A program made the translations under genes and the position numbers. The notes below the pieces were generated by a model. That model had not been told where the DNA came from. It worked only from the letters and a program-made list of their open reading frames with translations, and did no database searches. DNA of 28,171 nt, from NCBI GenBank assembly GCA_041495845.1, contig JBGQDM010000038.1, positions 1-28,171 on the forward strand, given 5' to 3'. The DNA comes from JBGQDM01 sp041495845. GTDB taxonomy: Bacteria > Acidobacteriota > Terriglobia > Terriglobales > Acidobacteriaceae. Shown piece by piece: positions 14,575 through 23,115 of this stretch (the stretch's first letter is position 1; every line of letters starts with the position of its first letter).

Positions 14575-16272
14575 CTAGTCAGTTGGGTTACGCGGAAACT
14601 TCAAGTACGGCATGCGCACGCCGTTGATGATCACGTTGTCGGCATGAAGATTGTCGGGCGGCTGAAATCCCTGCGCCCCGTTGAACGTGACAAAATCGTC
14701 CTGGTCCACACCGTCGCCGCTGACGCCGAGCCCGCCCACCAGCACGCCGTTTTTGTAGAGGGGCAGGCTTCCCGGGAAGAACACAATGCCGTTGCGATGC
14801 GGCGCAGCGCCGGGATTGGGCGGCGCCGGCTGCGATCCCTGGGTGCACGGATTCGCCGTGTCGAAGAGATATAGCGGATAAAACGGTCCTGGCCCCGTGC
14901 CATCAATCCCTGGCGGAAAAAACGGCTGCGCTCCAAAGCTGATCGTACGGTTCGTCACCGCGGTTCCCGAAGGAATCCCGGGTAGATCAACATTGCCGCC
15001 GGTGCTGTACCAGATCACGTTCCGCGATTTGGCCACCGCTACGTCAACGCTGAACACCGTCCCGTCGTGCATCCGATTCAACCCCAGCAGCGTCCCGTCC
15101 AGATCGGACACCGCAATTGACATCTTCGTGCGCATTCCGTTCGGCAGCCGGATCACCGCTCGCGTCTTGTTGGCCGCGTCCACCGCCTGCTGCAAGATCT
15201 GCGCCACGTCACTCTGCGTCAGCCCGCCCGCGCCGCCCGTCGTCTGGATCAGGTCGCCCTCCGGTGCCGACAAGCCCGCCGACGGGATGATCGAATACGC
15301 CCCGACCGGAGTTTCGGGATTGGTTCCGGCCGGCTGCGTGGTTTGATTGACGAAAGGCAGGGCAATGCCGCCCACGATCACGATTCCCGGTGGCGGCAGT
15401 TCGGGAAACGTCGGCAGGAACTTGGGCAGCGGGCTGCCTCCATCCGCTGCTCCCACCACGGCCGCAAATTCTGCCACTGGTCCGCCCAAAGCCAGGTCGG
15501 CATCGCTCGCCACTACGCCGATGCCGCCCACCACACCCAGCAACTTCTGGGTGGCAGGGTCGCGGCGAAACAGAGGAACGCCTCCTGGATTCACTGCTCC
15601 TGGGTTGCTGTCATCGAACTTGCTCTTCCCCGTCACAATTCCCAGGCTGGGGGACACTCCGTCCAACGCGGTCGCCGGATTGAGCTGCTTGCCCGGAAGA
15701 TAAGTCGCGTCAAACGAACAGCCCCGGTTTGTGTTCTCGATACCGTAGAGGTCGGCATTGGCGGTGAAGCTTACGCCCGGTGGAAAATGGATCCCGCTGA
15801 TAAAACGCACTGTGCGGCTGGAAAGCGGTGCTTGATCGTTGCTGAAAAACGCGGCGGTGCGCGCCACTGCTACCGCCACTTCCCGCGGATCCTGCGGGCC
15901 GACACTCGCAGGCGCGGTCGGCTCTTCCAGAAAGTTTCCGTGTGCCAGGGCAGGTGCACCCTGTTTGCTGTAGACCGCGAGAATATTGCCGCCGCGATCC
16001 ACCACTGCAATCACCAGCGGTACATTCACCGCCCCGGCCGCGCTTTGGACGATCTCGTCCACTTCCGCCTGCGTCAGGGGAGTGATGTTCACGACAGGCG
16101 GCGGCCCGGTCGTTGCCCCGGTCCCGCTGCCGCCGCACGAGCCCAGCACCGCTGCTGCTGCAGCCAATGCCAGCCAGCCCAGCCACACCAGTACCGGCGA
16201 AACTCGCCTCCGGATTTGCCACGCCGCTTGCGCCAACTTGATCACCACCGGGACGTGCGTACTATAACGCAT
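14575..16272 (-). CDS. Lipoprotein with two HbpS/GlcG-like (DUF336) domains
   Basis: The 565-residue protein starts with a basic region and a hydrophobic stretch, then a lipobox-like VLGSC with Cys at 46, so it is probably a lipoprotein. Two HbpS/GlcG-family modules follow. The first, from about residue 64, has LTQAEVDEIVQSAAGAV and PLVIAVVDRGGNILAVYSKQGAP. The second, from about 348, has LTQSDVAQILQQAVDAANK and SIAVSDLDGTLLGLNRMHDG. Family members bind heme or occur in glycolate and redox-stress loci. Between and after the modules lie long Pro/Gly-rich segments. Most relatives are single-domain and about 150-200 residues; this one is far longer. Function is unknown, but a surface or periplasmic ligand role is likely. 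It diverges from fecR. Confidence 0.78.
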   Translation of the reverse strand: MRYSTHVPVVIKLAQAAWQIRRRVSPVLVWLGWLALAAAAAVLGSCGGSGTGATTGPPPVVNITPLTQAEVDEIVQSAAGAVNVPLVIAVVDRGGNILAVYSKQGAPALAHGNFLEEPTAPASVGPQDPREVAVAVARTAAFFSNDQAPLSSRTVRFISGIHFPPGVSFTANADLYGIENTNRGCSFDATYLPGKQLNPATALDGVSPSLGIVTGKSKFDDSNPGAVNPGGVPLFRRDPATQKLLGVVGGIGVVASDADLALGGPVAEFAAVVGAADGGSPLPKFLPTFPELPPPGIVIVGGIALPFVNQTTQPAGTNPETPVGAYSIIPSAGLSAPEGDLIQTTGGAGGLTQSDVAQILQQAVDAANKTRAVIRLPNGMRTKMSIAVSDLDGTLLGLNRMHDGTVFSVDVAVAKSRNVIWYSTGGNVDLPGIPSGTAVTNRTISFGAQPFFPPGIDGTGPGPFYPLYLFDTANPCTQGSQPAPPNPGAAPHRNGIVFFPGSLPLYKNGVLVGGLGVSGDGVDQDDFVTFNGAQGFQPPDNLHADNVIINGVRMPYLKFPRNPTD

Positions 16273-16336
16273 TCCGCACCCAATCGTGCTACTGCTTCGG
16301 TGTAACCAATCAGATGACTCCCGCGAGTCCCCTTCA

Positions 16337-16364
16337 TTGACTTTTGCCCGGCCTCTGTCACAAT
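16337..16364 (+). promoter_or_regulatory. Candidate promoter of the fecR-cyclase genes
   Basis: TTGACT at 16337-16342 and CACAAT at 16359-16364 are 16 bases apart. They sit 51 bases before the fecR start. The divergent intergenic region also has a short inverted repeat, GACTC...GAGTC, at 16316-16329. Confidence 0.42.
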
Positions 16365-16404
16365 CGATGCCATCCCTGTAGCTGAAATCTCAGAATCGCA
16401 TTGC

Positions 16405-16408
16405 GAGG
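16405..16408 (+). promoter_or_regulatory. Ribosome binding site that fixes the fecR start
   Basis: GAGG lies seven bases before a TTG at 16416. The longer frame would begin at another TTG (16401), but this site falls inside that extension, favouring the downstream start. Confidence 0.5.
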
Positions 16409-16415
16409 TTCAACC

Positions 16416-17240
16416 TTGAACACACTATACCGTTTTGTCGCCTTGCTGCTTTGCCTGGCGATCTCCCCGTTGCAACTGCTCGCAGCTGACGCCCAGACCG
16501 CCGGCCAGGTCAGCGCCCTGATTCCTGCGGCTACCCGCAACGACAAGCCCGCCAAGGCCAAGGATGCGGTCTACTGGAACGATCTGCTCAAGACGGCTGC
16601 TGCTGGTCGCCTGCGTGCCAGCCTTTCCGATGGCTCCATTCTCAGCCTTGGCTCCAACAGCGAAATCAAGGTGGTGCAGCACGACGCCGCATCGCAGCAG
16701 ACCTCGCTGGAAATGACAGCGGGACAACTGCGCAGCCGCGTGGTCAAGATCACCCAGCCCAACGGCAAGTTTGAAGTCCACACCCCGAACGCCACCATCG
16801 GCGTGGTGGGCACGGATTTCTTTGTGCAGTACGCCAACAACAAGACGACCGTCATCTGCTACACCGGTCAGGTCGGAGTGACGCCACAGGCCGGCGCCCA
16901 GGCGCAGGGTGCTTCCAGCGGCAATGGTCCGATTCAACTGGTGGCCGGGCAGATGGTGGAAATCACCTCGGAGATTCCGCCGGCGGGCTTCCAGTCGCAG
17001 CCCACCCCGCTTTCCCAGCAGACGGCCAGCATGGAAGGCACCACTGTTGGAGAAACCGCTGGAGCCACCGGCGTTGGCGTGGCCGCGGGCAGCAGCCATC
17101 TGTTGAAATTTTTCCTGATCGGATTGGCCGTTGCCGGAGCTTCTGCCGGTATCGCCGCCACTGTCAACACTTCACCCAAGCGCGGGCCGTCGCCAACAGA
17201 CCCTTGCAAAATCAACCCGCAGCTGCCACAGTGCGGCTAG
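16416..17240 (+). CDS. FecR-domain protein with signal peptide and C-terminal hydrophobic segment
   Basis: The 274-residue protein has an N-terminal signal sequence (LYRFVALLLCLAISPLQLLAADA). A FecR domain follows at about 55-170, with LRASLSDGSILSLGSNSEIKV, MTAGQLRSRVVKI and the hallmark TPNATIGVVGTDFFVQY. In classic systems FecR relays an outer signal to a sigma factor, but free-standing FecR proteins also exist. After a Gly/Thr/Gln-rich linker, a hydrophobic segment lies near 230-250 (LLKFFLIGLAVAGASAGIAATV). It ends with a short Cys-containing tail. The TTG start at 16416 has GAGG upstream. The adenylate cyclase gene begins 55 bases later, and FecR-cyclase pairs recur in bacteria, so FecR may feed a signal to it. 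Confidence 0.88.
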   Translation: MNTLYRFVALLLCLAISPLQLLAADAQTAGQVSALIPAATRNDKPAKAKDAVYWNDLLKTAAAGRLRASLSDGSILSLGSNSEIKVVQHDAASQQTSLEMTAGQLRSRVVKITQPNGKFEVHTPNATIGVVGTDFFVQYANNKTTVICYTGQVGVTPQAGAQAQGASSGNGPIQLVAGQMVEITSEIPPAGFQSQPTPLSQQTASMEGTTVGETAGATGVGVAAGSSHLLKFFLIGLAVAGASAGIAATVNTSPKRGPSPTDPCKINPQLPQCG

Positions 17241-17257
17241 AGCATCGCGCAACCTAC

Positions 17258-17286
17258 GGCGGATGCGGCCTCTGGCTGCATCCGCC
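17258..17286 (+). terminator. Long hairpin between fecR and cyclase, attenuator or terminator
   Basis: GGCGGATGC (17258-17266) pairs with GCATCCGCC (17278-17286). Inside, a G-T wobble and GCC/GGC extend the stem to 13 pairs with the loop TCT. TTTC follows at once and the cyclase ATG is nine bases further. It may end most fecR transcripts and let some read into the cyclase gene. Confidence 0.5.
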
Positions 17287-17295
17287 TTTCACTGC

Positions 17296-19647
17296 ATGAC
17301 TACTTCGCCCTCAGGCCGCTCATGGGGTCGCTTCGGCCGGGCCACCATCCGGCAGATTGATGTTGCCCTCGCGATCCTCGTCACCGCGCTCGGGCTCTTC
17401 TTCCTGGTTCGCGCCGGTTTGAGTCAGGACAGCCGCGTCGGTTTCCTCTTCCTGCAAAACGTGGAACTGCGGTCGCTCGACCTGCGCTTCGTAGTCCGCG
17501 GAGCGCGCCCTCACGACGAACGCATCACCATCGTCGACATCGACGAACGCACGCTGCAGAATCTCGGCTCGTTCCCCATTCCGCGCGGCGCCTACGCCCG
17601 CCTGGTGAACCGGTTGCACGATGCTGGCGCCCGCGTCATCACCTTCGACGTGACCTTTCCCACCGCCGCCAATAACTCCGCGCTGATCGCACTGGACGCC
17701 TTGCAGAAGAGCTACGGCTCCGATGCCCCGCCGGAACTGCGCCACCGCATCCAGGAAATTCGTGCTTCCACCGACCAGGACGCCCTTTTTGCCGCGGCCA
17801 TGAAGCGCGCCGGCAACGTCGTTCTCGGCCACCTCTTTCTCGATGAGGAGCGCGCCAAACTTTCCGATCCCAAACTGGCGGAGGACTACTTCAATATCGC
17901 GTGGGGAAAGGAATATCCGCAGATACAAAAGGTCAAACAACCGGGCCGCGACTTCGATCTGAAGCAGGCCTGGACCGGTTCCGTCGCTTTCGGCGCCGAG
18001 GCCAACATTGCCAAACTCGCCGAGGCCGCCGCTTCCTACGGTTACATTGACATCAACACGGATCCGGATGGCACCTTGCGGCACGCGCTACTGGTGCTGC
18101 GCTACCGCGATGAAGACTACTTTCCACCGCTGGCCATGCAAACCCTGCGCGAGTACGAAAAGATTCCTGACCAGGACATCATTCTCTTTATCGCGGAGAA
18201 CGGCCTCGAACGCATCCAGTTCGGGCAGCGCATCTTCCATCCGCAGCGCGACGGCAGTCAACTCATCAACTACACCGGCCCTTACGGCACTTACACCCAC
18301 TATTCAATGGTGGATGTGCTCGACGGCAAAATCGGCGCCGCCGAACTGCGCGACAAAATCATTCTCATCGGCCCCACCGCCAAGGCCATCGGCGATCTTC
18401 GCAGCACACCCTTTCAGGACAGCGACTCCGCCTACATGGGAGTCGAAGTACACGCCAACATCCTCGACAACCTGCTGCACTATGGTGAGCCGGGCCGCAG
18501 CTTCCTGACCCGCGGCCTCCGTGATGAGGCCATCGACGCCGGTTTCATCCTCCTCTTCGGTCTCGGCTTCGGTCTCTGGTTCGGGCGCACTAAGCCGCTC
18601 TACTCCACCCTCTCTGCGTTCGTTACCCTCGCTTTCTTTGCCTCCGTTGTCTATGTGGCGTTTGCCTGGTGGGGCCGCTGGCTCAGCTTTGTTATCCCCG
18701 CCGGCACGCTCATCGCCAACTACGCCGCTATCACCAGCTTCCGCATGGTGTTTGAAGAGCGTGAGAAACGCAAAATCCGCAAAACGTTTGGCCAGTATCT
18801 TTCTCCCGGCGTCATTGCCATGATCGAGAAAGACCCCGAGAAATACGTGGGCACCAGCGGTGAGCAAAAAGAACTGACCGTGATGTTTACCGACATTCGC
18901 GGCTTCACCTCAATTTCTGAAGGCAAGACGCCCGCCGAACTTGTCGCCTGGCTCAATGAATACTTCAGCGCCATGACGGATGTTCTCTTCGAGCATTACG
19001 GGACCCTCGATAAGTACATTGGCGACGCCATCATGGCTTTCTGGGGATCACCGTATCCGCAGAAAGACCATGCCTATCAGGCGTGCCGCTGCGCGCTCGG
19101 GATGATGAAGAAACTGGAGCAACTGAACGCGAAGTGGGTGGCGGAAGGAGGTCGCCCCGCCGGGATGGGCATCGGCCTGAACACCGGCCCGGTCAACGTC
19201 GGCAACATGGGATCCGTCAAGCGTCTTTCCTGGACGGTCATGGGCGACAACGTCAATCTTGCGTCTCGCCTGGAGAGTCTCACCAAGGGGTATCGCCTGC
19301 GCGCCGTGGTCAGCGAATCGACCTATCTCCAGGTCGCCGATCAGTTTCTCTTCCGCGAACTGGACCAGATCCGCGTCAAAGGAAAACGCCAGCCCGTGAA
19401 GATTTACGAATTGCTCGGTACTCCCGCTGACCGCGAGCAATTCGCCGATCTGCTGGAACGCTTCACCACCGCCATGAAGGCCTACCACGCCCGCGAATGG
19501 CTCCAGGCGGCTGGGGAACTTGGCGACCTGCTTGCCCGCTACCCGGAAGACGGACCCACGCAGATATTTCTGCAACGCGCCCTGGAATATATGGAAGAAG
19601 CGCCCGAGCCCGATTGGGATGGCGTCTACGTGATGAAAACGAAGTGA
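17296..19647 (+). CDS. CHASE2-domain class III adenylate/guanylate cyclase
   Basis: The 783-residue sensor enzyme has one membrane helix near 20-43. A large extracytoplasmic CHASE2 domain follows at about 45-400 (with FVVRGARPHDERITIVDIDERTLQNLG). Three helices near 412-482 lead to a class III nucleotidyl cyclase domain at about 525-700. Metal-binding aspartates are present in VMFTDIRGFTSI and LDKYIGDAIMAFWG; MGDNVNLASRLE supplies the transition-state residues. It is likely to make cAMP in response to an outside signal. A C-terminal helical tail follows. ATG at 17296 is the first start after the fecR stop; the open frame upstream overlaps fecR and is rejected. No strong ribosome site is seen. 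Confidence 0.92.
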   Translation: MTTSPSGRSWGRFGRATIRQIDVALAILVTALGLFFLVRAGLSQDSRVGFLFLQNVELRSLDLRFVVRGARPHDERITIVDIDERTLQNLGSFPIPRGAYARLVNRLHDAGARVITFDVTFPTAANNSALIALDALQKSYGSDAPPELRHRIQEIRASTDQDALFAAAMKRAGNVVLGHLFLDEERAKLSDPKLAEDYFNIAWGKEYPQIQKVKQPGRDFDLKQAWTGSVAFGAEANIAKLAEAAASYGYIDINTDPDGTLRHALLVLRYRDEDYFPPLAMQTLREYEKIPDQDIILFIAENGLERIQFGQRIFHPQRDGSQLINYTGPYGTYTHYSMVDVLDGKIGAAELRDKIILIGPTAKAIGDLRSTPFQDSDSAYMGVEVHANILDNLLHYGEPGRSFLTRGLRDEAIDAGFILLFGLGFGLWFGRTKPLYSTLSAFVTLAFFASVVYVAFAWWGRWLSFVIPAGTLIANYAAITSFRMVFEEREKRKIRKTFGQYLSPGVIAMIEKDPEKYVGTSGEQKELTVMFTDIRGFTSISEGKTPAELVAWLNEYFSAMTDVLFEHYGTLDKYIGDAIMAFWGSPYPQKDHAYQACRCALGMMKKLEQLNAKWVAEGGRPAGMGIGLNTGPVNVGNMGSVKRLSWTVMGDNVNLASRLESLTKGYRLRAVVSESTYLQVADQFLFRELDQIRVKGKRQPVKIYELLGTPADREQFADLLERFTTAMKAYHAREWLQAAGELGDLLARYPEDGPTQIFLQRALEYMEEAPEPDWDGVYVMKTK

Positions 19648-19663
19648 ATTTCGCGGAGGCGGT

Positions 19664-20398
19664 TTACAGCTTTCCTGCCGCCGCTTTCTCCACCAGCCAC
19701 AACAACCTTCCGCTGACCGGCTGCACCCGCTGCGACGGATAGGTTTCGCCGTCCTCTGGCCCCTTCAGTACCGTCCGCAGCATGGCCTGCTTCTCCGCGC
19801 CGGTGACCATGAACATGACATTCGCCGCATGATTCAGCACCGGATACGTGAAGGTGATCCGCCACGTTTTGAACTTCTCCACCCAGTTTGCCGCGACCAG
19901 CTTTTCTTGTTCCCGGAGCGCCGCCGTGCCGGGGAACAGCGATGCCGTGTGCCCGTCCGGCCCCATGCCCAGCAGAATCAGGTCGAAACGCGGCACATCC
20001 CCTTCCTTGAGCTTGAAGAACTGCCGCAGCGTCTGCTCGTAGGAGTTGGCTCCGGTGGCCGCATCCGGAATCTCTGCCGGAACGCGAAACACGTGACTCT
20101 TCGGCACCGGCACTTTGCCCAGCAGGGCGTCGCTGGCCATACGGAAGTTGCTGTCGTTGTGGTCGGGCGGAACATGGCGCTCGTCGCCGAAGAAGATGTA
20201 GGTTTTCTCCCACGGCACTGGCCGCGCGCCCCCGGCCAGCAGGGAATACAAGCTCTTCGGCGTGGAGCCGCCCGCCAGCGCCACGGTAAACTTTCCCGCG
20301 CCCTTGACCGCCGACTGCGCGATCCGGCTGAACTCGTCCGCCGCCGCTTCAAACAGCGCCTGTGGATTTTCCACGATCCGGACTTCCCGCGCCACCAT
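19664..20398 (-). CDS. pgl: 6-phosphogluconolactonase
   Basis: The 244-residue enzyme hydrolyses 6-phosphogluconolactone to 6-phosphogluconate, the second oxidative step. It belongs to the glucosamine-6-phosphate isomerase-like fold: VALAGGSTPKSLYSLL, TYIFFGDERHVPPDHNDSNF and DLILLGMGPDGHTASLFPG are all present. ATG at 20398 follows GGGAGG. A GTG at 20407 would overlap the glk stop as GTGA and is a reasonable alternative. It is the last gene of the operon and converges on the adenylate cyclase with only 16 bases between stops, with no hairpin in the gap. Confidence 0.94.
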   Translation of the reverse strand: MVAREVRIVENPQALFEAAADEFSRIAQSAVKGAGKFTVALAGGSTPKSLYSLLAGGARPVPWEKTYIFFGDERHVPPDHNDSNFRMASDALLGKVPVPKSHVFRVPAEIPDAATGANSYEQTLRQFFKLKEGDVPRFDLILLGMGPDGHTASLFPGTAALREQEKLVAANWVEKFKTWRITFTYPVLNHAANVMFMVTGAEKQAMLRTVLKGPEDGETYPSQRVQPVSGRLLWLVEKAAAGKL

Positions 20399-20403
20399 GG
20401 TCT

Positions 20404-21387
20404 TCACTTGCCTCCCAGCTTCACCATGGCGCAACGGGCGGAACCGAGCAGCGCCGTCTTGTCATTGGTGATCACGCGCACGGGAACTTTCTCTACCAGG
20501 TGCTGCAGCCGTCCCTTGGCCAGGAACGCGTCCATGAAGAGCGGCCCCTTCAGCTTGGCCAGAATTCGCGGTGCAATTCCGCCGCCCAGAAACACTCCCC
20601 CCACGGCCATCACCTTGAGCGCCATGTTGCCGGCTTCGGCCCCGTAAATAGAGATGAACAAATCCAGGGCCTGCATGCTCAGCGTGCAGGTCCCCGCCAT
20701 GGCGGCGCGCGAAATCACCGCCGCCGGATCTGACTTGGTCATTTCCTCCGCCACCGCTGCGCTCGGCTTTCCCCGCCCCGTGTCCCGTAGAAAGCTGAAC
20801 AGATTCACCAGCCCGGGTCCGGAAAGGATCCGCTCATAGCTCACGTGACCAAAACGCCCCATGAGATATTTCAGCAGGTCAATTTCCAGATCGGTACGCG
20901 GTGCGAAGTCCGAATGCCCGCCTTCGCACGCGAACACATGGTGGCGGGTGCCGTCCCAGTAGAGCCCGGCTTCACCCAGCCCAGTTCCCGCTGAAACCAC
21001 GGCCTGGTTTCCCGCCACGCCCGTCACAGCGTTCAACGGGGTGAGGTCTTTCTCTTCCAGGCCGCCGATGCCCCAGGCATTCGCTTCCAGATCGTTGATC
21101 AACATCACCTGTTCGAGCCCGAGAATCGTCACCAGGCGGCTGGTTTCCACTACCCAGGGAAGGTTGGAGGTCTCGCTGCGCCCGTTGACCACCGGCCCGG
21201 CGATGCCAAAACATGCGGCGCTTGCCCGTCGCTTTTCGGTGCTGAGAAATTTCTGGACGATCTCCTCCAGCCCGCTATGCTGGCGGCTGGGAAAGACGGT
21301 TTCGGTGACCTGCCGCACCCGCCCGCCTTCCACTTCAAAGAAGGCCATGCGCGCGTTCGTACCGCCAACATCCCCTGCCAGGATCAC
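20404..21387 (-). CDS. glk: Glucokinase (Glk type)
   Basis: The 327-residue enzyme phosphorylates glucose with ATP to give glucose 6-phosphate for the enzymes around it. Seen: the ATP-binding AGDVGGTNARMAFF at the start, SNLPWVV, INDLEANAWGI, the phosphate-binding SAGTGLGEAGLYWD, and CEGGHSDFAPR. Late in the protein GGVFLGGGIAPRI is present. Length is typical for the E. coli-like Glk group rather than the ROK group. The start overlaps the zwf stop by four bases, and its stop lies five bases from the pgl ATG, so the three are tightly coupled. There is no regulatory insert. Confidence 0.94.
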   Translation of the reverse strand: MILAGDVGGTNARMAFFEVEGGRVRQVTETVFPSRQHSGLEEIVQKFLSTEKRRASAACFGIAGPVVNGRSETSNLPWVVETSRLVTILGLEQVMLINDLEANAWGIGGLEEKDLTPLNAVTGVAGNQAVVSAGTGLGEAGLYWDGTRHHVFACEGGHSDFAPRTDLEIDLLKYLMGRFGHVSYERILSGPGLVNLFSFLRDTGRGKPSAAVAEEMTKSDPAAVISRAAMAGTCTLSMQALDLFISIYGAEAGNMALKVMAVGGVFLGGGIAPRILAKLKGPLFMDAFLAKGRLQHLVEKVPVRVITNDKTALLGSARCAMVKLGGK

Positions 21388-22925
21388 TTTTCGAAGTTCC
21401 TCCAGCCGCGCCCGTCCCGCTCCAGCAGTTCATCGGCTTCTTTCGGTCCCCAGCTGCCGGCCGCATAATTTGGGAAGTTCCGCGGCGGCAGTGCTTTCCA
21501 CACGTCCAGCAGCGGACTGACCACGCTCCAGCCCGCTTCCACCATGTCCGCGCGTTGGAAGAGAGTCGCGTCGCCCACCATGCAGTCATGCAGCAGGCGT
21601 TCGTAGCCGGTGCTGGGTTGTGCGCCAAAATACTTTTCGTATTCGAAGTCCATGTCCACTGTGCCCAGTCGCATCACCGGCCCCGGCACTTTGGCCGCAA
21701 AACGCAGAGAGATGCCTTCCTCGGGCTGGATATGCAGCACCAGTTGGTTGGGAGTGAGCGCTTCTACCGGTGTGTCGCGGAACAGAATGAGCGGCGCCCG
21801 GCGGAACTGGATCACGACATGCGTGTTCCGCGCCCCCAACGCCTTACCGGTGCGCAGATAAAATGGCACGCCCGCCCAGCGCCAGTTGTCAATATTCAAC
21901 TTCATCGCCACGAATGTTTCCGTTCGCGATTCCGGGTTCACGCTCTCTTCCGCGCGATACGTCGGCACCCGCTTGCCCTTTACTTCGCCTTGGCCGTACT
22001 GCCCGCGTACCGTCTTGCTCAGCACATCCTCGGAACTCAGCGGTTGAATGGCATGCAACACCTTGGCCTGCTCGTCGCGTACCGCATCCGCCTGGAACGA
22101 AATCGGCGGCTCCATCGAAGTCAAGCTCACCAACTGCATGATGTGGTTGGGAACCATGTCCCGCAGTGCGCCGGACTGGTCGTAATATCCGCCCCGGTTT
22201 TCCACTCCCACCGTCTCGCTCACCGAAATCTGGATATGATCAATGTAGCGCCGGTTCCAGATGGGCTCGAAAATTCCGTTGGCGAACCGCAACGCCAAAA
22301 TGTTCTGTACCGTCTCTTTGCCCAGGTAGTGGTCAATGCGGTAAATCTGTTTTTCCTTCACCACCTTCAACAATTGCCGGTTCAGCGCCTGCGCCGACTC
22401 CAAATCGCGCCCGAACGGCTTCTCAATGATCACCCGCCGCCACTTATGGTTCTCTTCCGTCATCAGCCCCGTCGCTGCCAGGTTCTCCACGATCGTGCCA
22501 AAGAAATCCGGCGCCGTCGCCAGATAGTAGAAATAATTCCCGTGCGTCGTGTGGTCCTTGTCCAGTTTCTGCAACAGCGTGTTCAGTTGGTCAAACGTTT
22601 TCTTGTCGTTGAACTCCCCGGTCACGTAATACAGCCTCTTCTCGAACCATTCCCACAGGTCTGGGTCCTGCCCGCTGACCGCAAACTGCTTGATGTCATC
22701 CGACATCTTCTTGCGGAAATCCTCCGTAGTCATGGCATTCCGCGCCACGCCCACCACCGCAAACTCCCGCGACAGCAGGTCTTGCTTGGCCAGGTTGAAC
22801 AGCGCGGGAATTAATTTGCGCCGGGTCAGGTCGCCCGCCGCTCCAAAAATCACCATCACGCAGGGATCGCCGGGCCGTCCCACTTTCTGCCCCGTCGCTG
22901 CTGGTACTGCACTCTTCTCTGGCAT
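21384..22925 (-). CDS. zwf: Glucose-6-phosphate 1-dehydrogenase
   Basis: The 513-residue enzyme oxidises glucose 6-phosphate to 6-phosphogluconolactone and makes NADPH. Seen: the dinucleotide site VIFGAAGDLTRRKLIPAL near residue 25, IIEKPFGRDLESA, and the active-site RIDHYLGKETVQNIL near 195. The C-terminal half has the usual FYLRTGKAL. Length matches the family. The ATG at 22925 follows GGAG by seven bases; ten extra codons upstream lack support. Its stop overlaps the glk start as ATGA. The gap to gnd is 190 bases and holds a strong hairpin, so expression of zwf, glk and pgl may differ from the upstream genes. Confidence 0.96.
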   Translation of the reverse strand: MPEKSAVPAATGQKVGRPGDPCVMVIFGAAGDLTRRKLIPALFNLAKQDLLSREFAVVGVARNAMTTEDFRKKMSDDIKQFAVSGQDPDLWEWFEKRLYYVTGEFNDKKTFDQLNTLLQKLDKDHTTHGNYFYYLATAPDFFGTIVENLAATGLMTEENHKWRRVIIEKPFGRDLESAQALNRQLLKVVKEKQIYRIDHYLGKETVQNILALRFANGIFEPIWNRRYIDHIQISVSETVGVENRGGYYDQSGALRDMVPNHIMQLVSLTSMEPPISFQADAVRDEQAKVLHAIQPLSSEDVLSKTVRGQYGQGEVKGKRVPTYRAEESVNPESRTETFVAMKLNIDNWRWAGVPFYLRTGKALGARNTHVVIQFRRAPLILFRDTPVEALTPNQLVLHIQPEEGISLRFAAKVPGPVMRLGTVDMDFEYEKYFGAQPSTGYERLLHDCMVGDATLFQRADMVEAGWSVVSPLLDVWKALPPRNFPNYAAGSWGPKEADELLERDGRGWRNFEK

Positions 22926-23054
22926 GGCTTGCTCCAAAATGGTTTGGGACTGCAAACGCGAAATCGTTTCCGGAAATCATTGGCCGCCGGTCGCGCTTAG
23001 CGCAGCCGGAAGGCAGGGAGCCCGAGGCAGCGACTCGAATCGGAATCCGGAACC

Positions 23055-23087
23055 GGGTGGGAAGTTCGCGCCGTGAACTTCCCACCC
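23055..23087. repeat. Perfect 13-bp inverted repeat between gnd and zwf
   Basis: GGGTGGGAAGTTC (23055-23067) and GAACTTCCCACCC (23075-23087) flank the loop GCGCCGT. The stem has no mismatch. On the minus strand, the direction of the operon, no T-run follows, so it is not a classic terminator. It lies 29 bases after the gnd stop and 130 bases before the zwf start. Confidence 0.75.
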
Positions 23088-23115
23088 ACTCCAGGCATCC
23101 CAAATTCTGGGTCGC

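Noticed and set aside
17131..17295. Upstream extension of the cyclase frame
   Set aside because: It lies inside the FecR coding end and the hairpin; the membrane helix and CHASE2 domain begin after ATG 17296.
21555..22814. 419-codon plus-strand frame opposite zwf
   Set aside because: The minus-strand product is an unmistakable glucose-6-phosphate dehydrogenase; the antisense translation has no motif and biased composition.
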